Positions 59,101 to 64,000 of a DNA stretch of 64,000 nt are shown here, in pieces. A program made the translations under genes and the position numbers. The notes under the pieces are model-generated. The model ran no database searches, was not told the origin of the DNA, and saw only the letters and a list, made by a program, of their open reading frames with translations. Source of the DNA: Magnolia sinica (taxonomy: Eukaryota > Streptophyta > Magnoliopsida > Magnoliales > Magnoliaceae); the NCBI RefSeq assembly GCF_029962835.1, contig NC_080582.1, positions 74,520,177 to 74,584,176 on the forward strand, read 5' to 3'. Position 1 is the stretch's first letter. Each line of letters begins with the position of its first letter.

Positions 59101-59945
59101 ATAAAAAGGGAGAGAGATAGAGAGTGAGACCCGCGTAATGGAGGGACCCCGGCACTATGGGCCCTCCCTTGCACTAAATCATACATCAAGTGGGTCCCAT
59201 TTCATGTGGCCCATTAAAATTAAATCCAACGGTGGAGATCCCATCTCCACTAAATTAAACGGTCTAGATGACCCTAAATATGCAAGAAAACAAACATCAT
59301 GATGGGGTCCATGGAGAATGGCCCCATCATAGAATGATCATGGTGATCCAAGTGGGCCATCGGCCACATCTTAGGGTCCAAAGTGAGATCCAAACCATTG
59401 ATCGGTTGGCCTCACTTGGCCCATCTTAAAAATATAAAAATCTACCCTATCAAGGCACCCACCACTTGATCTTCTTGCTCCCTTGGCTTCCTTAGCTCCT
59501 TGTGCTCCTCTTTGATGGAGGAAGATGAAAAATGGATGGTTGAGATGAGAGATCTAAGGATGGAAAGGTGGGCCACACATGTAGCTTGGGAGAAATGGGA
59601 GAGGGTCTCATACGTATGGATTTTTGTTGCTTGGAAAAGTATGAAATGAGAGAGAGACTTGTAAGGGAGAGAGAGAGAGGGAGTGATGGGTGATGGAGTA
59701 ATGGATGGGAGAGAGGGATGGGGGTGTAAGAACTTTATGACTTTTTTGGCAAAATGTGTAAGAAAAGCATGGGTTGTGTAAGAGCTTTTTGACTTTGGGG
59801 GTTGCTTGGGAAAGGGTGAAAGTTGATGTGTACTTGACATGATGGGATTGATGGGATTGATGTGACACCTCGTAGAGATTCTCTCGGGATTCGCACGCGC
59901 GGCGTTTCCTCTCACCGAACGCTGGCCCACATCTCCCAACCAGAG
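56164..59945 (-). mobile_element. 5' LTR of the minus-strand gypsy element (LTR B2)
   Basis: On the minus strand it ends GGGGCGTGACA, followed by a degenerate primer-binding site and gag. It is the inverted counterpart of 20903-24703. It includes an ATGGGCC array (57,560-57,975), TA and CA microsatellites (57,990-58,145), an embedded palindromic MITE phrase (58,260-58,500) and a CT/GA-rich stretch near 59,640-59,720. The right limit is approximate. The segment TGTGACACCTCG at 59,861 could also be the start of LTR A3; its presence in B1 favours family B. Confidence 0.82.
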
Positions 59946-62404
59946 CATCGCATCAGCGCGCGAGTCGCGGCATCGGAACCGCGGCGACGACGCGGTCGCT
60001 AAGGTATAAGCCCTAGGTTGAGTCGACTCGGGTTGACGGCACGAGAATCCAGGTCGCGCGCAAATACCGGTTAAGGGTTGAAGGTTGCCGGAATTCGACC
60101 GGAAAGACCGCGGAAGCCTATGGAAGAGTACGGTCTAGGATACGGGGCTTACACCCTTAGGCTTCAAAAGACACTACTTTTTAAAAGTGGTGGCCAAGGG
60201 GGTGTTAGGGTCACCCCAACACCAATATGAAGTCTTAGAGGGCCATTGTGGGTATTTGAGGAAACTTAAGGCCAAAGGGCCCAACTCTAGGAAATAAACC
60301 CTAGCTCTTTATCTCATTACTCTCACCACATCTACCACCACCAAGGGAGTAAAGAGAGAGCAAAGGAGCAAGGAGAGAAGAAAGAGAGGGTGAAGAAGAG
60401 CAATGAGGACCTTAGATTGAGGTGGGGCCCAAGGAAAATCAAACCTTGCAACTCCCTATCCCTTTTCCAAAGGAAAACCCAACACAACAACCACAAGAAT
60501 CGTTCCGTTGATCGCTTAGGTAAGATCATTCATCCCTTTTCTCGAAACCCTTGCGATGAGAAGAAATTTACATGAGATTCTAACATACGAATGTATGCTT
60601 TTGGGATTCCGGCCGTTCGACCCCAAAAATCCACGCTCCTAGGTCGTTTTCCCAAGCCTACAACAATCCGAAGGTGCAGACTATTATCCTTAGGTGTCCT
60701 AGTACTAATTATAGTAGGAGTTTAATGATTTTGTTTGTTTGGGTTGTTCTATTAAAGAATCTAGAGGAAACTTAGGAATGGTATATTATTAGAATTGTAT
60801 GGTTTTGCATGTTTAATTCTCATTTAATGTTGATCTTGCCTCTCATATGATTTGGTATATGGATGATTACATGCTCATGTTTGTTTGATTCCTCTCTGTG
60901 TTGCTTCCTAGTGTGTATGATTTATTACTCTTATGTATTTGATCCCTTGAGGTGTAGGAAGTGTTTAACTTTCTCCCTAATCCACACCACTCACATGCAC
61001 CTTGTTCATGATGTTGTAGCTTGCTTGTTAGGAGTATTTGAATCATATGTTGAGATGTATGTGAACATGATACTGTTACGCTAGTTGATCACCTTGATGG
61101 TTGGCATGTTATGAATCGTTCTCAAACTTTTGGGTTGGTCAGGAAACACGAGGAGAGATGGTACTTCCGTTAGTAGGGCTACCCTGAGGCTAAACCCATG
61201 GATTTGGGCAGGTGCGCATGGGTGGCAGTAGTTCGACTATATGGGCCTCTTGTGCTCGATGTTGTTCATCACGTGCTCGCCTGACTGGTGCGGTCCAGCC
61301 TACTTACTGACTAACCTTGTTTGTTAACCATGTATGCTCACATACGTATGGAACCTGGAACACCCTACAACCTTTGTAGCCCATCGATAATCAAATTGAA
61401 AACTGGTCCACTGCCTCGTGAGCCGGGCATGGTGAAATGAGACGCTATGTCTGAGTTGTTGGCCTATGCTAGAGTGCCGCGCCTCCCCGTAGTGACCGCG
61501 AGTGATCCATTTCTCTCAGCACTCCCCATGTGCTTGAAGTCGAGGATGGGGAACCCGACAGGATCAAAGATCGTGGGGTCTTGGCCTCACACGTTGGGGG
61601 GCCTTGGCCTCGCAATTAGTTCAGGGCATTTGATATGTGGGGTGTATCAGATTTCCCAACCTGCTGGATGAATGGACTTAACTAAGAACTCGGCTAACAC
61701 GATCACATTGCATCGCACTAGTTAGGGTGGCGACTCGGCAGTCGAGGTCGTTATGAGGGAGTATTGGTCATACGCGATCGTTAGATGGAGTCGCTCGAGG
61801 GAGTATTGTGGCGAGGGTATGCATCATATCATCCGCCATGCGTGCGCATTAATAAGAGTAGTTAGTTAATTATGAATGAATGCTTTTTATTAAATTCATG
61901 TTATAATTGATGCTTCTACAACTTAAGACTAATAGCACCCACTGAGTTGATCACTCACTCCCACTCTGGGACGGTATTTTAAAACACCAATCAGACTCTA
62001 CTGTAGCTGCAGGTGACGAGGAGTACGAGGAGCCTGCCGACGCGAGCTTAGACGAGGAGGATGAGCTGTCCTACTTTCAGTTGATGGGCGGCTCTCCATC
62101 GGCTTAACGGGTGGAATTTAGATCGCTGAGTCGTGGACTCAGCCTTATTCTTTTTGGATATAACATTCTTTTTGTGATTTTGTTGGGTGTTACCTTGTGC
62201 GACCCATGTATATTTTGGACCTATATATATATATTAGATCTTTTCATTTCAGTAGACTTGTGTGGTTGTGCTTCATGTTCCAGGAAATTTCAGTGCGCAA
62301 TTAAACCCGATTAAACACAAACTAATAAAAGAAATCGGTTATAAGTAACCCCGGGAACTCGGGAGTCGAGTGTATGCACGACCCCCAAATTTCAGGGCGT
62401 TACA
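59946..62404 (+). mobile_element. 5' LTR of a third family A element (A3)
   Basis: From about 60,240 it follows A1 from about 25,740 onwards (GAGAAGAAAGAGAG, CCGTTGATCGCTTAGGTAA, CCCACTGAGTTGATCACTC, ACTCTGGGACGGTATTTT) and ends GGGCGTTACA. The U3 part (59,946-60,240) is GC-rich and unlike A1/A2, so this is a separate subfamily. The left boundary is unresolved because it adjoins LTR B2. Confidence 0.82.
62012..62107 (+). other. Small acidic reading frame in LTR A3
   Basis: GDEEYEEPADASLDEEDE, then LSYFQLMGGSPSA, then TAA. It is preceded by GCTGCAG, again acceptor-like. It is the most diverged of the three copies, yet keeps EEDELSYFQLM. Confidence 0.5.
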
Positions 62405-62407
62405 AGT

Positions 62408-62419
62408 TGGTATCAGAGC
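62408..62419 (+). other. Primer-binding site of element A3
   Basis: TGGTATCAGAGC, followed by ATGG, is the exact plant initiator tRNA-Met priming site, three bases after the LTR end TTACA. Confidence 0.93.
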
Positions 62420-63873
62420 ATGGTTTGGAATTAATTGGGCCCTGGGTCATGAACTCACTAACACGTCTGCTGACTTGAGAAGATACGCAGTAGAAAACGC
62501 AACGAAAACTTAGGACGCCAGGGGCCATCTCGGACCTTGAACCGGCAATGTTAGACGGATGGTAAGACTTACTAGGACTTAGGATTGGGTAGCGAGAGAA
62601 AGAGACAATGCTAGGAAAGGGATCTGGGAGTCGCGCAGGACCTCAACCCATCGGTAGAAACGAGCCAGAAATCGAAGGATTTGAGGGTCGAAGCTAATAT
62701 CCGCATACGAATGAGCTAGTTTCGGGCCGAATTTGATAGTTCCAGCCCGTTCGAGGACAGGGACTTAGGAGTGAATGAGATTTTATCAAAATTAGTAGAA
62801 CGGGAATAAAATGGGATTTCGGCCCCTAACCGGGAAGAATCTCATGAAACAGATGTTCCCACTGCATAGAGCATCTCCTTTTACCCCAAAATCATATATG
62901 ACACGTCCTGGGAGGCCTCACCGGCACCTGGGAAATCACGAAACAAGGAGGTCCCAGGCAGGACCACAGCGTGCCCACGCCTGGGCTGGTGTGTCCACAC
63001 CCAATGGTCCAGCGTATTGGCGTGCCCACGCCCAGTCCCCATGCCCAGCTCCAGCTTGTTGGCGTGCCCACGCCCAGTCCCCACGCCCGAGCTCCAGTGT
63101 GTTGGCGTGCCCACGCCCGGGCCGGCGTGCCCACGCCCAACGCTCCAGCGTGCTGGTGTGCCCAAGCCCGGCCGACGTGGCCACGCCCAGGCCAAATTCG
63201 TGCACCCTCTCTCCCTCTACACTTTACACTCGTGTGGGGCCCACTCTCCTTACAAATAAAGGCTTAACAGCCCTATTTCCTCTCATTTCCTTCCTCTCCA
63301 TTACTCCCAAACACTTAGAAGCCTCTCCCTTCCCAAAAAAAAATAAAATTCAAATCCCTCATCTCTCCTTCATTCTAACCCATCTCAAACTCCATCTTTC
63401 AAACCCATCATCACCTCTCTCACATTTTCATCTCTTTTTCCTCATTCCCAAACTCATTTTCTCAAAACCCATTCTCACTCCTTCCATTCTCATTTTCAAA
63501 AAAAAAAAAAACCCATTTCATTCTCACTTTCAAAACCTATTCATAAAGTATCCATCCCCAAAACCCATTTCAAACACTCATTCTCCAAATCATCTTCCTA
63601 AGCCCTTCATTAATCATTCGCTTATTTTACATTTTTCCCCATATTCCACAACCCACATTTCCCAAACCCTAAACTCATTCCCAACCTCCATTTTTACCCC
63701 ATCTTTAGAGTCCATCCCTCTTGGCAAACCCATCTTTTTCCCATTTTCATTTCCATCACCTTAACCCATTTCTACTCTCTCAATTCCAAAATTTCCCTCT
63801 AAGACCCAACATCCATATCCAACTCATTTCCCCCCCATCCCTAAGACCATCCTCAACTCCCTTCTCCAACCCC
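62420..63873 (+). mobile_element. Long untranslated leader of element A3
   Basis: It shares its first 150 bases with the A1 leader, then has a GC-rich GTGCCCACGCCC array (62,960-63,200) and a purine-poor tract (63,240-63,860). A 317-codon frame across it (62811-63764) is low-complexity and has no counterpart in A1, so I do not call it a gene. Leaders over 1 kb occur in large plant gypsy elements. Confidence 0.75.
62960..63200 (+). repeat. GTGCCCACGCCC minisatellite in the A3 leader
   Basis: Around ten units of GGCGTGCCCACGCCCA separated by AGTCCCC or AGCTCCAG spacers; both strands stay open across it for repeat reasons only. Confidence 0.85.
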
Positions 63874-64000
63874 ATGGGGAAGAAGAGACCGACTCCCGAT
63901 GAGCCGGGACCAAGTCGGGAAAGGCGAAGCAAGCAAAGGGCCGATCAAAAGGGGAGGAAAATCACGGAAGTCCGATCCAAACGCAAAAACGACTCTCAGA
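63874..64000 (+). CDS. Probable start of Gag of element A3 (cut by window end)
   Basis: An ATG after the purine-poor leader opens a frame of 42 codons up to the window edge, starting MGKKRPTPDEPGPSRERR, highly basic and with balanced codon use, unlike the leader before it. Its place after the LTR, primer-binding site and leader makes gag the natural guess; no conserved Gag motif is yet visible. Confidence 0.5.
   Translation, partial: MGKKRPTPDEPGPSRERRSKQRADQKGRKITEVRSKRKNDSQ

Noticed and set aside
59861..59945. Start of LTR A3 at TGTGACACCTCG
   Set aside because: Attractive as an LTR start, but the same 85 bp are present, inverted, at the outer end of LTR B1, so they more likely belong to family B. 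Left unresolved.
62811..63764. 317-codon plus-strand frame, the longest in the window
   Set aside because: It crosses a GC-rich minisatellite and a purine-poor Pro/Ser/His-rich tract inside a retroelement leader. No domain, and no matching frame in the related A1 leader.

Overview
The window is nuclear DNA of a flowering plant. It has one intact, intron-containing plant gene, eukaryotic translation initiation factor 5A (eIF5A), and is otherwise almost entirely transposable elements and their debris. The dense load of degenerate elements built on a GTGGGCCCAC-type core, with multi-kilobase LTRs, recalls magnoliid genomes; this lineage guess is inference only.

Layout. 1-1,700: tandem repeat and repeat-rich upstream DNA ending in a promoter (telo-box, TATA box, pyrimidine-rich leader). 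1,823-13,297: eIF5A in five exons (159 residues) with a 9.6-kb first intron holding a small LTR element, a SINE, terminal-inverted-repeat (TIR) elements and tandem duplications. 13.7-20.7 kb: repeat-rich intergenic DNA with a hAT-type element (8-bp target duplication), a second SINE and palindromic MITEs. 20.9-24.7 kb: a long LTR of family B on the plus strand, fused to a 10.9-kb family A LTR element (24.7-35.6 kb) that has two LTRs, a primer-binding site and a polypurine tract but no pol genes. 35.6-39.3 kb: nested MITEs. 39.3-47.5 kb: a giant foldback element with inverted arms over 1 kb long, several blocks of 21-bp tandem repeats, a broken DUF1985-type multi-exon gene and a captured exon of plant ATP-dependent phosphofructokinase. 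47.5-51 kb: microsatellite and repeat debris. 51.3-59.9 kb: a decayed minus-strand Ty3/gypsy element (family B LTR, gag, protease, reverse transcriptase, RNase H, integrase) whose 3' side is interrupted by an 86-bp segment that reads as a primate Alu. 59.9-64.0 kb: a third family A LTR with its primer-binding site, long leader and the first codons of a probable gag, cut by the window edge.

Only eIF5A is likely to be a functional host gene. It encodes the hypusine-containing factor that relieves ribosome stalling. The rest is a mobile-element landscape in which elements nest in and truncate one another. The features most worth a second look are the foldback element with its captured exons, a small acidic reading frame kept open in three family A LTRs, the Alu-like junction, and a 15-kb block bracketed by a near-identical 101-bp direct repeat.

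All calls come from reading the sequence by eye. No database search or alignment program was run, so boundaries of degenerate repeats are approximate.
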